NCBI RefSeq assembly: GCF_964355755.1 | Contig: NC_092672.1 | Location: 35,584,501-35,648,500, forward strand | Source: Antedon mediterranea | Taxonomy: Eukaryota; Echinodermata; Crinoidea; Comatulida; Antedonidae | Length of the DNA: 64,000 nt | Direction: 5' to 3' | Shown here: in pieces, positions 1-11,010 of the stretch | How the letters are laid out: every line of letters starts with the position of its first letter | Position numbering within the stretch: position 1 is the first letter of the stretch | Program-made: the position numbers and the translations under genes | Notes under the pieces: generated by a model | Database searches by the model: none | The model's input: only the letters and a program-made list of their open reading frames with translations | What the model was told of the DNA's origin: nothing

Positions 1-54
1 ATTGTACAAATGCTCTAAAATTAATTTCATTATTCACAAGACCGATTCATTTAC

Positions 55-1244
55 CTCCAGCATGGTGTCTCAATGTGCTAGTACAGCGCCATTGTTCAAC
101 ATTGGCTTTAGATTTACCAAAGGGCGTTGACATTCCACCATAACTGTACAAAATAATTTAAAGAAATACTAATTAATAAAATAAACTAGATTTATAATCT
201 TTATAATTAAACCTTCCTTCATTTTAAGAACAAAATGCATTATGAAAGATAGTGAAAGACTAAATTGTGACCTCTACTGACCTCATTAACTGCCATATCA
301 TTACGAGTCTGTCATCGCCAGCTGAAGCAAGGTACAAGCCATTGTTAGACCAACGAACACAGTTCACACAAGCTACAAAGAAAGACAGACAAGATTGGGT
401 TTAGGGGGTTATGTAAATATCTACTCTAATTTTATTTTTTATTGTGCATAAGATTTATTTTTGATGTGTACAGGAAAAAAAAATATTGTAGTTATAATTT
501 CCCAATTACCCAAGTGATTATCCATTTCGCAAAGCATTCTGGGAACATTTTCATTTTTCTCGTCTTCTTCTTTGACTATAGGTGCCATGTTCCAGATTAC
601 CACACGACCAGAATCATCTCCTACAAAATGTTATCACAGCAAACATTAAATTCATTTATAGCTCTAAGTAATTCAGAAAAGAAAAGGCAAAATGTACATT
701 ATATCTTACCTTGCCCTCCTGTTGCCAGGCGACACCCATCTGGATGAATATCGATAGCAAATATTGGCTTCCCTGTCAAAAAAAAGTATTAGTGGAAGTT
801 TGAATTATTTAAATACATTGATTGTAATTAATTTTTTGAAACACATGTGATGATGTGGCTTGAGCGGGTTAGGAATAAAAAAGGAAAATTTATATTTGAA
901 AACAAGACCTATTAATATAAAACCATTAAAACAATGATTCAGAACAATTAAGCACGACAGGTTAACCGGTTTCACAAGCAAGGGGTTCATATCATGATCA
1001 TACTGACCTAGGCTAGGCTAGCCCGTCACTCATTGATTCTATTCTCCCCACACCATTCTCCTCCGGATCTCCTCTCCTCCTTCCTCACCCGCGAAATCTT
1101 GAAATTCATTAGCATACACATTCACCATTCACCTACCTAGCCTAGCTATAAGAATCAATCGTCAAATCTTTCAAATAGACAAAACAAGAAAAAGAAAAGT
1201 ACATTACCATCATGATTTATCCACGTTGGTTTTAATAACTTCAT
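55..1244 (-). CDS. HIRA: HIRA histone chaperone, N-terminal part (5' five coding exons, gene continues off the left edge)
   Basis: Five exons join in phase: 1208-1244, 710-772, 510-620, 282-372 and 55-143, giving about 130 residues. The protein starts MKLLKPTWINHDGKPIFAID, closely matching the start of HIRA, and continues through HPDG...LATGGQG, GRVVIWNMAP, NENVPRMLCEMDNHL, ACVNCVRWSNNGLYLAS and ANVEQWRC, which are the first WD40 repeats of the family. All introns are GT-AG. HIRA is the nuclear WD-repeat scaffold of the complex that deposits histone H3.3 independently of replication; that role is family knowledge. The remaining WD repeats and C-terminal half must lie left of base 55. The start codon is the one aligned with the known HIRA start. 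No frame break is visible. Confidence 0.95.
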
Positions 1245-1515
1245 CTTTATTTTTGTATGCTTATAAACACCATTATTGAAACTAAATTAAACACGATTCT
1301 TACATGCCATTGCCACCGCCATTTGTTTTCTTTATAAATAAGTTTGTAAAGCGATAGAGGGGGTAAACCTTTTGAGGGACTTTGACATCATCAGCAGCAG
1401 CAGCAGCAGTGTCAGTGAGTATTATTTTATCATTTTTCTATTAAAACCTTCCAATTATGTTTCAAACTAATCTCTTTTGCCTATATTAGGCAGGCTAGGC
1501 CTTCTGCTGTAGAAA
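1245..1515. other. HIRA upstream region
   Basis: Upstream of the HIRA start on the minus strand. It includes a short CAG-type triplet run near 1391-1410. No clear TATA box or coding frame was seen. The core promoter probably lies here, but this is inferred only from position. Confidence 0.3.
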
Positions 1516-1725
1516 CATTCCACTCGAGAAAAATTAACCGATGATCAAATCATATAACGAATGGATAAATGCAATAAAACCAGTCAACAAAAAGTTAGTG
1601 AGATTGTCACGGTATTATAACATTCCACTCGAGAAAAATTAACCGATGATCAAATCAGATAACGAATGGATAAATGCAATAAAACCAGTCAACAAAAAGT
1701 TAGTGAGATTGTCACGGTATTATAA
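1516..1725. repeat. Perfect-phase tandem duplication, 105 bp x 2
   Basis: Bases 1516-1620 and 1621-1725 are the same 105-bp sequence starting CATTCCACTCGAGAAAAATT, with one visible substitution (CATATA versus CAGATA). The near identity implies a recent local duplication. No coding frame is evident. Confidence 0.95.
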
Positions 1726-2290
1726 TATTGAATTTTAATTAGTTAATCAGAAAGATAATTCAGATTTGATTGATTAGTAATATTCAAAATAGTCCTTATT
1801 TTTACTCTAGACACCTGGATAACTCGAATGATCTTAATTGTCTTTTAGTCAGACGGCGGAGAAATCTTGTCCCTTTGTTTCATATCGTTGATTCAATTCA
1901 CGATCTGAATATTCAATGGCCTGGATTTTACGATAAGTGAAAAAATCCTGTCGTAGAAAGAAATTTGAATAAAAAAATGTTGTTTGCAGTTAAACTTGAT
2001 TACGTCATACTTATTACGTCATACTTTAATGAAGCGTACACTAAACAAGCACGAATGTGCAATACTCGGGGTACAGCGAAAGAAGCTGTAATGACGTAAA
2101 GACCGGATGTAACGTAACATACACATCAATAACCGCGCTACCAAATACGGCTATACGGTACCATCTTCGAGACGTGATATGGCTGCATCCGGTATGAAAT
2201 TAAAAAATCCGGCTCTATAGCTTTGAGGACATGTCCCTGTAGTATATTCATGCTAAATCCGAGCTCAATACTACAACGAAAGGGAGGAGT
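1726..2290. other. Intergenic DNA with a dispersed repeat
   Basis: Bases about 1937-2044 match about 5547-5670 (shared start AAAAAATCCTGTCGTAGAAA, then a shared run ending ACTTTAAT or ACTTTAAT-like before GTACACTA). Bases about 2048-2075 (CACGAATGTGCAATACTCGG) recur at about 2874-2900. No gene was recognised. Confidence 0.6.
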
Positions 2291-2529
2291 ATTTACCGAT
2301 TACACAAAATAAATATTTAAAAAAATAATAAAAATAAGATATACTGTGTATAATTATCATATTGCGTAAAGGACGCCTTGAAACTTTCATCCGTCGGGCT
2401 GGTAAAATCAGGGAGTTGTAACAACTCCCTGGACCAACTTAATCCAAGTGGTAGATTGAGGCTCCTCAGTGTGAAAACCAATCGATTTGCTAAATCCTTT
2501 ATTCCCTCCGGTATCATCTAGTACAACAG

Positions 2530-2692
2530 GAAGTCAAGAAGATAATTTTATCTTGTAATTTTTTAGATGTTTTTATAAGAATGATTTTATGCTATATTTG
2601 TTTTTATTGTGTGTTCTTTGTTATTATGATGAGCAATGAATTTCCTTTTTGAGGATCAATAAAAGTTATCTTATCTTATCTTATCTTATACA
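2530..2692 (+). mobile_element. LINE/SINE 3' end with (TTATC)n tail
   Basis: A short non-coding stretch reads into GAATTTCCTTTTTGAGGATC, then AATAAAAG and four to five TTATC repeats. A short microsatellite tail after an AATAAA-like end is typical of CR1/L2-type LINEs and their SINEs. The 5' limit is uncertain. Confidence 0.5.
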
Positions 2693-2722
2693 CTACTTTT
2701 CACCATAAAGTTTAAAAAAAAA

Positions 2723-2797
2723 GGTTTCGCCCGGGCTCGAACCAGGTACCTTCTGCGTGTTTTTAAGTAAACGTGATAACCACTACGCCAACAAGCC
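2723..2797 (-). repeat. tRNA-Val-like unit, copy 1 (anticodon loop expanded)
   Basis: On the minus strand it has an A-box-like TGGCGTAGTGG, then TTATCACG, and a B box GGTTCGAGCC. It matches copies 2 and 3, but the anticodon loop reads TTAAAAACAC instead of TTAACAC, so it cannot fold as a normal tRNA. It is best read as a pseudogene or SINE head. Confidence 0.7.
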
Positions 2798-2948
2798 GCA
2801 TATAACTACATAGCGCTGTGGTGTGTGTCACACATTGTGGCTTCCTAATTAAACAAATTAATTAACAAAAAAGCACGAATGTGCAATACTCGGGGTACAG
2901 AGAAAGAAGCTGTATACAGACGTATACAGTTAAAGTTAAAGAAAAATA

Positions 2949-3019
2949 GGTTTCGCCAGGGCTCTAACCGGGACCTTCTGCGTGTTAAGCAGACTTGACA
3001 ATCACTACACTACGAAACC
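2949..3019 (-). tRNA. tRNA-Val(AAC)-like gene, probable pseudogene, copy 2
   Basis: The minus strand folds as a cloverleaf: the 7-bp acceptor GGTTTCG/CGAAACC pairs perfectly, and the anticodon stem TCTGC/GCAGA closes the loop TTAACAC, giving anticodon AAC (valine). Defects are a T-loop reading TTAGAGC instead of TTCGANN, one mismatch in the T stem, and a slightly short length of 71 nt. The damaged B box makes a working gene doubtful. Its near copies at 2723-2797 and 3236-3307 suggest a tRNA-Val-derived repeat. Confidence 0.65.
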
Positions 3020-3235
3020 CACTTACACTAAAAATGTGGGTTACAGAAAGTTTTTTAATCCATTTAAATTACAAATAAATATGGTAATAAGCACAAAGAA
3101 AAATAAACATGTGTAAAAGTGATAATTACCGATTACACAAAATAAGTATTTAAAAAAATAATAAAAATAAGATATACTGTGTATAATTATCATATTGCGT
3201 ATACAGTACTTTTCACCATAAAGTTTAAAAAAAAA

Positions 3236-3307
3236 GGTTTCGTCCGGGCTCGAACCAGGTACCTTCTGCATGTTAAGCAAACGTGATAACCACTACGCCA
3301 AGAAGCC
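3236..3307 (-). repeat. tRNA-Val-like unit, copy 3
   Basis: Minus-strand tRNA-like unit with A box TGGCGTAGTGG, loop TTAACAT (anticodon AAC) and an intact B box GGTTCGAGCC. The acceptor 5' strand (GGCTTCT) does not pair with its 3' strand CGAAACC, so it is degenerate as a tRNA. It sits in the second copy of the composite repeat. Confidence 0.65.
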
Positions 3308-3760
3308 GCATATAACCATATAACTACATAACGCTGTGGTGTGTTTCACACATTGTGGCTTCTTAATTAAACAAATTAATTAACAAAAAATTAAAAATCC
3401 GGCTCTATAGCTTTGAGGACATGTCCCTGTAGTATATTCATGCCAAATCCCAGCTCAATACTACAACTAATAATGGAGGAGTAGTACTTTAAAAATCGCA
3501 CTTTTTACTCAATAGTGTCCAGAGGGAGGAGGAGAAAATGAGTAAGTCCTAGACTCGGGTACCCCGAGTAAAAATGTGTACGAAGTATACGAAGAAAAGC
3601 TTTTAATGTTCAAAGCAGTATTTAGCTAAACACATAAACGGTTGTCAATGCCACCTGGTGTATTAATTATGCAAATTATTAAGAATGATTTAGCTTACGT
3701 ATGCGCATTTAAAGTCTATAAAACACGGCATAACTTAAACCATGGATTATTCATCAATCC

Positions 3761-4677
3761 ATGCTTAAACACGCTGGTTGCAAAAATGGCGTAATTGTAA
3801 AGACGATCATTTTTCTTATTCTGATTGCATCAAGTAAGTAGGCTGGGAAACATTGCACAGGTAGGTATAAGGGACAAGGTTAGCCTATACTAGGTTTCCG
3901 ATAATTAAATGTACGTTAAGTAGGCCTACTGCCAATCTGAAACCAATAAAGAGAGGTTTGTTTAACCAATAACATATATTTTATATACTTTTAGCTGATG
4001 GTCTTCAATGCTTCCAATGTCACAATGCGGACAATTATATTTATTGTGACGAATTCAACTTCGTTCCAGAAATTGTCTTGGTGGTAACGTGTAATTCAAC
4101 TGAAGATATTTGTGTGGTACGCAAACACTATAAATTGAATTTCAATGAAATCCTCGTTTTAGGCCGGTCGGCTTCGTGTCCGACTCCCCTGTCGGTTGTA
4201 GGCCTCTTTTGTTGTATAAGCCTTATTGCCGTTTTAGGCCCTTCGTGCGCATCGCATCCGATGAAGGTTTATTAATTGTGCACCGCTTCCTTCTGTAGAC
4301 CTATTTAATTGTGCGCCACCCCTTCTGCCCCCCCCCCCCTCCCCATCCACTGTAATTAGGCCTAATTAGAGGGACAACGAATACCCTCTGAATTGAGGAG
4401 CGCACAGCAGTGAATAATGATTAAAACTTTCTTTTGTTTAATATAGACAGCATTTGTGGATGAGTTTGTCATTCGAGACTGTGGTGAAGGTGCATACATA
4501 GATACGTGCACGGACAACTACGACCGTTGTACATCATGCTCCACAGATCTTTGCAACAGCGCTTCGAGTATCGTGTTTGAAATTCCCGCTTTATTAGCAT
4601 CAACCTTCTTGTCTGTTTTGATGATGTGCAGTTTTGTTTCTGAGATTGTTGGACTCTCGTTTGTTGTCATTGTATAA
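3761..4677 (+). CDS. Ly6/uPAR-family GPI-anchored three-finger protein
   Basis: Three exons (3761-3833, 3995-4116, 4447-4677) join in phase to 141 residues. Exon 1 encodes a signal peptide with a VKTIIFLILIAS core. Exon 2 opens with the LQCFQC signature, and exon 3 ends the domain with CSTDLCN, the classic Ly6 C-terminal pattern. The mature part has ten cysteines, as expected for one three-finger domain. A hydrophobic tail from about residue 115 to the stop fits a GPI-attachment signal. The exon plan (signal, first half, second half) is typical of Ly6 genes. Family members act at the cell surface as receptor modulators; the ligand here is unknown. A short upstream ORF starts at 3742. The exon 2 donor GTACGC is the least certain junction, but it is the one that keeps phase and all cysteines. 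Confidence 0.85.
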
Positions 4678-5059
4678 ATTGAATCATGCCTGTACTGTTT
4701 GTGGACAGTCGAAAAGCAATGCCGTAAGTGCAATAAATAAAAAGATAACAAAAACAAAATAGATAAAAGTAAATAAATGAAGAGTGGAACGAAAATTTAA
4801 TTTGCACTATTAGGCCTAGGAGTCATTTAAGCAAGCGCATATTCAACAACGTATGTATATTTAGATGTTATATTTTTCTATGCAATAAACGTATTTTTCA
4901 AAAATGATGTTTTGTTTACTCGTAGACTTCTATTAAAAAGATAAATATTTGGCGTTCCATAAGCGTAATACTTGATGATGACCATGATGACGTGAAGATG
5001 ATGTTCACTTTTATTCCACTAGGCTATTTTGATAGAGCCATGAATCTATTTTTATCCCT
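4678..5059. other. Ly6 3' flank
   Basis: AATAAA signals at about 4732 and 4884 could end the Ly6 transcript. No coding frame was recognised. Confidence 0.4.
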
Positions 5060-5167
5060 TGTGACAAAAAAGTGATTTGCCCATATGAACATGATGATGT
5101 CATATCATTTAGGCACATCACACTTTTTTTTTGTCAAACTAGTTTGATAGTGTAGACAGAGCTTTAA
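5060..5167. mobile_element. F1 MITE, 5'-truncated copy
   Basis: It has the internal TGATTTGCCCATATGAACAT segment and the right terminal segment AGTTTGATAGTGTAGACAGA leading into GCTTTA. The left terminal repeat is missing. Confidence 0.7.
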
Positions 5168-5220
5168 ACACACTAAACATGGTAGCCTATACAGTAGGCT
5201 AACAACAGTGACAAGTTATT

Positions 5221-5830
5221 TTACACGATACTAATTAAAATACTTACGAACACTCCAATATAAACTGCGATGACGCAAAAAATCGAAGATCGTTGATTAA
5301 AATGTGAATTATACGAAGAATTGCATTGCCAAAAAGATGAAACCAAAGTAAGTCGGAGAAATTCAAAATACGTATAACAATTGTGGTGACGATGAAAACA
5401 AAATCGAAGTGATGAAAAATTCTGTTGTAAAATAAATCTGAAAAAATTCCAATCGAAGTGTAGAGAAAAAAAATGTGAAAAATACGAAGGAAAACTCAAA
5501 CGGATGAAAATCAATCGAAGAGACGAGAGGTAAAACTGAAAAAACGCTGATGAAAAAATCCTGTCGTAGAAAGAAATTCGAATAAAAAAATGTTGTTTGC
5601 TGTTAAACTTGACGTCGGCAACTCAAAACCTCAATACTTATTACGTCATACTTTAATAAAGTGTACACTAGAAAATGTGTACAAAGAAAAGCTATTGGTA
5701 CCCAAACAGGATGAAAATTAATAAAAATCGAAGTAGTAACGATGAAAATAAAGTTAATGATGAAATAAATTCGAAGTGGTAAAAAAATCTGTCGTAGATA
5801 AAAAAAAAAGGAAAATTCGAATAAAAATCC
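5221..5830. repeat. Degenerate GATGAAAA / ATCGAAG low-complexity tract
   Basis: Short words such as ATCGAAG, GATGAAAA and AAATTC recur irregularly for about 600 bases, interrupted at about 5547-5670 by the dispersed repeat also seen at 1937-2044. The apparent minus-strand reading frame has strongly biased composition and no recognisable domain. Confidence 0.6.
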
Positions 5831-6099
5831 TTCCTGTACCGAATTCCTAAAAGTTGTCCGAAGTTATTCTAAACAAACCTTACAACTGACCATGGTCAAA
5901 ATAATCCAACAATAAACGTATACAATTAATATTGGGTCTATAATTAATTCAATTAATAATTTTCATCACATGGTTGGTTTACTCGCCTAGTTTACTAGTT
6001 TCGCCATTTTGTACATGCTTCCTTCTAAAACAAAGAATAACTAAGTGCGTGCCAATGGTGGTATGTTGTACTTTCATATTCAAATTAGTATTCTCAACA

Positions 6100-6227
6100 A
6101 GTGTGATGTGCCCAAATATGGTAGTGATATGCTTAAATATGTTAGTGATATGACATCATCATGTCCATATATGGGCACATCACATTTTTTGTCACATAAA
6201 GTTTGATAGTGTAGACAGAGCTTTAGA
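6100..6227. mobile_element. F1 MITE, left end missing
   Basis: The inverted TGATGTGCCCAAATATGG / TATGGGCACATCACATTT core and the right end AGTTTGATAGTGTAGACAGA identify family F1. Confidence 0.75.
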
Positions 6228-6447
6228 TATTAATAATTGCACATATCATCAAATCCAGACAGTGATGTTTTTCATAAGACATAGCAATCGGGTGGCACTC
6301 GGTTCATATCGGGTACATATCGGTCGATAATTCGTGTTTCAAACACAAGAACCGAATTTCTCTGTATACTAAGTCTATACTGTACAATTGCTTTTAATAA
6401 TTATCAATATTATACAGTACAGTACTAGTAATTGAAAGTAATTACGT

Positions 6448-6545
6448 AAGCGCATCGGACGTAATCTGACCAATCACGACGCGATGGATCGCACTAAATG
6501 TCGCTTGTGATTGGTCACTTGCGTTGCGCGTACATCGTCGTGTCC
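6448..6545. mobile_element. F2 MITE core
   Basis: The palindromic core has TGACCAATCACGACGCGATG on one side and TCGCTTGTGATTGGTCACTT on the other, then GCGTTGCG. The outer GGTTCCCACTAG ends are absent. Confidence 0.7.
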
Positions 6546-6889
6546 AAGTGATGAGCACCAAGATTTAATGTCCATCTATTTGTCAAAACTAAATTTTTAA
6601 TGACGTATACACATATTTACTGTTGCATAATACTGTTTCATAATACACTTTATGTTTTCATTGAATAAAGATAATTATGTAAATCAATATTTAAAATATA
6701 CCAGACATTTAATTAATTTTGTATATCACAATTTGAAAAAAAGGCACTGTATTACACAAATAACGAATGTTTATGAGTTGAATGAGAATAATATTTCATA
6801 AAATTGAGGATTGACAGTTCTATAAAATATTCTCTCCATTCAACAAATACAAAACATTCATTATTTTTATAACACACCTACTGTTGTAA

Positions 6890-7054
6890 GACTCTGTCTA
6901 AACAATCAAACTAGTTTGAAAAAAATAATGTGATGTGCCCAAATATGGTAATGATAAGCCCATATATTGTAGCGATATGACATTATCATGTCCATATATG
7001 GGCACATCACATTTGTTTGTCATATAAAGTTTGATATAGTAGACAGAACTTGAT
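6890..7054. mobile_element. F1 MITE, both ends present
   Basis: Left end CTCTGTCTAAACAATCAAAC and right end AAGTTTGATATAGTAGACAG are inverted relative to each other around the TGATGTGCCCAAATATGG core. No coding capacity. Confidence 0.85.
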
Positions 7055-7725
7055 ATAAACCTTTGTTCAATTCATCTGCCCCTTTCATCTTGAATCAATG
7101 TCAATAGCAAAAATCTGAACATGCAATAGAACCATTAAATATCACTTTCCTGTGCAATAGAACTAATACTCAACAGCATGTGATACGAAATTAACCAATC
7201 AGATGAATCATAAATATTTAAAAAATGTTTGTTTATAGAACTGTGCAAAAATATATTTATATAACAATTGCATATTTCATAAATAAATAAATACAAATAA
7301 AATATAGTATAAATGCTCTTGCAAATTATTCATTCATTCATTTTTTATTTCGGAAAAAAATAAGTCTCCAAGAACAAATTATATAACTCATACTGTACTG
7401 TCTTGTAAACAAATAAAAACAATTTAAAATGTGTTTTAAAATGTTTAGCGATCTGAAATATATAAATATAAAATATTCATACAATACATATAGTTCATGT
7501 TTTTAGTTTGTTATAAAACAATATTTCTTTATTAGTTTCAAATGTTCAGCTGTTGAAATTGAAAGCAAAATTAATAAAATCCAATATAATACTAGGATGA
7601 AAATATCTGTATTTAATTTTATTGCCTTAAAAAATGGCTATTATAGATAAATAGTAATTCATCTGGCTTTGGTCATTTTTGGGGCACACTTTGCCAACCA
7701 CCATCGTGCTGTCATAAATAACCGT
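7055..7725. other. AT-rich spacer downstream of DHRS11-like gene 1
   Basis: Strongly AT-rich. A minus-strand AATAAA at about 7525-7531 could be a polyadenylation signal for the neighbouring gene. Nothing else was recognised. Confidence 0.35.
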
Positions 7726-10311
7726 TTAGCTCCTTTGTTCTGTTGGTCGCATAATTATATCATGAATCTGTAAACAAAAAATAAAACAGTGTTCCTTAGT
7801 TTCCAGTTAAGCTTTAGGACCACTATAAATACCTTTTATATCACTCCCTAAGTTAACAACAATAAATTGAGAGACTGTAAATTGTGTGCAGGTAAAAAAG
7901 CAGTATCTATAAAATTTGAGCAAGTTGGGTGTATTAATGAGCATCCAGTAGACATTGATTCATCCATCCATCTTCAAACTTGGTGGGTGGGTGCAGCTCG
8001 GTGTAAAGCTCTGTCTACACAAACAAACTTCATGTGACAACAACATTTGATGTGCCCATATGGACATGATGATGTCATATCACCACCATATTTTTGCACA
8101 TCACACTTTTTTGTCACATAAAGTTTGATAGTGTGGACATATCTTTAGAAAAAACAAGTTTGCATTTATTATGTCGTCAAGGTCAAAGGTCATGGCAACT
8201 CCCCTCTCTTATTTACATAATTTGAATGAATCATTAATGTTACCATCAACTTAATTACATTACATGAGATACTAAATATATCCTCCTATAAACTTACCTG
8301 ACAATGTGGAGGGGCATGCAACGCATGGATCAAGGAGTTAGCAATGTCATCCGCCTCTAAGTTCTACAAAAACAAAGCACACACAGTAGATTTAAGCACT
8401 ATACAACATCCCATAGATGTGATCATGGAGGTATAACATTATTATTTTATACCTCCATGATGTCATGTACACTATGGATAGAGATCAGGGGTTAAAGGGC
8501 CTAGATCAGTGGTTAAAGGGCCTGGATCGGTGGTTAAAGGGCCTAGATCAGGGGTTAAAGGGCCTAGATCAGGGGTTAAAGGGCCTAGATCAGTGGTTAA
8601 AGGACCTAGATCAGTGGTCTATTTCCTGGAAGACTGACCCTCAATGGCCTTGTTACCTCAATCTTTAGAATGTTTTACCTTCATTCGGCTATATATTTCG
8701 TTGCCTTTTTCTTCTCCTCTCATCCTTATTGAAAACTCAGTTTTAACCATACCTGGAGAAATACTCTGATAATAATAAATAAATAAAAGTTATTAGTGTA
8801 AACACACTTTAATTAACTAAAAGAACTAAAAGTAACGTGGGTTTTCCCAAGGCAACCCCCCCAAGTGTAGCGACCCTTGATGTAACACTAAAGAACTTAC
8901 CGTGATCCTGATGTTAGATTTCTTGTTTCGTAGTTCCTGGCGAAGTCCTTCTGTCATTGCTGTAACCATATACTTTGTGCCGCAGTAAAATCCTGAGCCT
9001 ACTACACGGTGACCACTTGTACTGACATGGCAAATAGAAAATCAATTTACTATTTATTCAGTTTTTGGATTATATGGTCTAATCAGCACCTCTAAAAAAG
9101 TTGGTGCAAGATTTTGGTCAACTTTTATCGCTCAGCCGGTCATAATCGACAATGTCAGCATAGGATGCAAGTATGTTGCAAACTTTGCTGGCTTGCCCTC
9201 TATCTTAAACTGCCCTTTATCTAAGACTGCCCTCTATCTTAAACTGCCCTCTATCTTAGATTAACATTATGGCAAATCTTGCTTTGTGAAAATATAAGAG
9301 AAAAAAATATCACTAGAGTTGGTTAAGATGAGAGAATATGTTTTTTTGGCTTAATCGTGACACTTTCGACACTTTGTTATATAATTGGCTGCCATGATTC
9401 TACATCTAACCTGTTCAAGTGGAATATATGGCCATCATCTACACCTCTCTCGGCCATTTGGTTTAGAGATTCTCGTGTACAGATCGCAAGAGCCAACACA
9501 TTTACCTAAAAAATAGTCAGTGATGACAAGAAATAAAGTTTCCACAAGAAAAGGGAACAATCTCTGTTCAAGCCACTGGATTGTCAAAGGCCTCTGTAAA
9601 AAACTGCTCAACCGTACTGAACACTTTTGGTAGATTTCAAAAGAAATAATATTAAAAATATATCTAACTCACCTCCAGCATGTGTCTCCAATGTTCGGTT
9701 TTGCCGGACATCAATGGACAATCAAATCCAAGTCCAGCGTTGTTAACACAGACATCAACTCCGCCAAACTTCTCTTTGATTTCAGCAAACATGGCTAAGA
9801 TTTCATCCTCTTTAGTAACGTCACATTTCACTGCATGGAGAAGACCAGGGGCGTTCTGGGATTTCAGTTCTTCTGAAATTGCCTTTTATGTAACAATAAT
9901 TAGAATTTTTACCTAACAAAGTAACATATTTTGTTATTATAATTGCACCTTTGTTTTGCTTCACTCACGTCCTCATAATACATCTCAGTAGGCTATATTG
10001 GTTATTATTGGTGGCTAAATATATGCACCAAGACCTGACCAACTAGTTTACTATTATGTTGGCTTTAGCATAGCTTTAAACGATTTATCAAGGTTCGTAT
10101 ACATAATATCATATAGTATAATTGCTAGGCCTAGCCTAGTACGTACTTAAGGCTTAAGTTAAGCCTAACCTACCTTGACTTTATCGACTCCATTGTTCGC
10201 ACACCCAACCACTTTCATTCCATGACTTACTAACTTTTTAGCGATAGCTGCACCAATACCTACAGATGCACCAGTTACCAAAGCCACACGTCCAACCCAA
10301 CGATCTGCCAT
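7726..10311 (-). CDS. DHRS11: DHRS11-like short-chain dehydrogenase/reductase, gene 1
   Basis: Seven exons (10174-10311, 9673-9882, 9411-9505, 8901-9021, 8679-8765, 8298-8363, 7726-7767) join in phase to 252 residues, close to the 260 of human DHRS11. The classical SDR signals are in order: TGASVGIG at 13-20 (NADP binding), NNAG at 93-96, the GVDDGHI strand, a catalytic Ser near 148 in NSTSGHR, and YCGTK (YxxxK) at 160-164, followed by ISPG. The C-terminus HDIIMRPTEQ matches the DHRS11 family. Known members are cytosolic NADPH-dependent reductases of 17- or 3-ketosteroids and other carbonyls; the substrate here is not known. It is the most downstream gene of a four-gene head-to-tail array. 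Its Ser-to-Tyr active-site loop (12 residues apart) is the shortest of the four. Confidence 0.92.
8005..8148. mobile_element. F1 MITE in intron 6 of DHRS11-like gene 1
   Basis: Left end AGCTCTGTCTACACAAACAA, core TGATGTGCCCATATGG and its inverse, and a right end AAGTTTGATAGTGTGGACAT. Inverted ends and no coding frame. Confidence 0.8.
8483..8618. repeat. 21-bp minisatellite, about 6.5 copies
   Basis: The unit TTAAAGGGCCTAGATCAGTG plus G repeats with small changes. Because 21 is a multiple of three the array stays open in one frame (LKGLDQW repeats), but it lies in intron 5 of DHRS11-like gene 1 on the opposite strand and is not a gene. Confidence 0.9.
9194..9260. repeat. 17-bp tandem repeat, about 4 copies
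   Basis: Units of ACTGCCCTCTATCTTAA with minor variants, in intron 3 of DHRS11-like gene 1. Confidence 0.85.
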
Positions 10312-11010
10312 TTTATATTCAAAACAATCCTAAAACTTAGCAAATAAATAGGCCTACTGGTCGTAGAGCAGCAGAGAACAGTGAGTCTGAGACTGTGTGC
10401 AGTCAAGCGTAAAACCAAATTGCATTTATAAATTTGCATAAAGCGCCACCACATAGCCCTGGGAACAGCACTCTAAAACCTGGAACTTTGACCAATTCGG
10501 ACTGTATAAACACAGAACAAATATTTATCTTCGGATCCGAGTGTAGAAGAAAATGTAAAACCAAACCCGAATTGACCGATTCATTGTTAAAACGCCAGAA
10601 ATTGTGACAAAAAAATGATTTTTTTATTTATTTATTATTTATCTAAAAAAAAAACATTTTTTTAATCAATATATACCTAAGCAAATATACATTAATTATA
10701 CTTGTATTAAGTGACCTACATATTCAATTAATATCAGCAAGACAATCTTGCCTTGGTATCAGAGGTTACGAATTATCCGTAAATATGTGATTCCTTCATT
10801 CATAAATAATCATCATTCAATTAATACCATATAACTAAAATTATCAAAGTCATGACACTAAACTTATAAATCAATCTCTTTGTATTTAATCCGTAACGTT
10901 TTTGAATATAGGCCTAATGTTGACTGCTGTTTGAACCTCGTAGCCTCATGGATCCGATGGTGATGGGTACATTGTCTTGTTCATATTCTCCTCATTTTTC
11001 GATAAGCCCA
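10312..11010. other. Spacer between DHRS11-like genes 1 and 2
   Basis: This short spacer must hold the gene 1 promoter and the gene 2 polyadenylation region. It is AT-rich with homopolymer runs near 10610-10660. No other gene or repeat family was recognised. Confidence 0.4.

Larger units (their letters stand above)
2295..3400. repeat. Composite direct repeat carrying tRNA-like units
   Basis: The stretch starting GATTACACAAAATAAATATT (about 2299-2367) recurs at about 3129-3200. The run leading into GGTTTCGC (about 2696-2730) recurs at about 3205-3245, and the tails around CACATTGTGGCTTC recur at about 2830 and 3350. The region is therefore a duplicated composite, about 830 bp apart, built around the tRNA-like copies listed separately. 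Confidence 0.75.

Noticed and set aside
5221-5514. Minus-strand 97-codon frame
   Set aside because: Lies in a GATGAAAA/ATCGAAG low-complexity tract with strong Phe, Ser and His bias.
8465-8668. 67-codon frame with LKGLDQW repeats
   Set aside because: 21-bp minisatellite in an intron of an antisense gene; no conserved flank.
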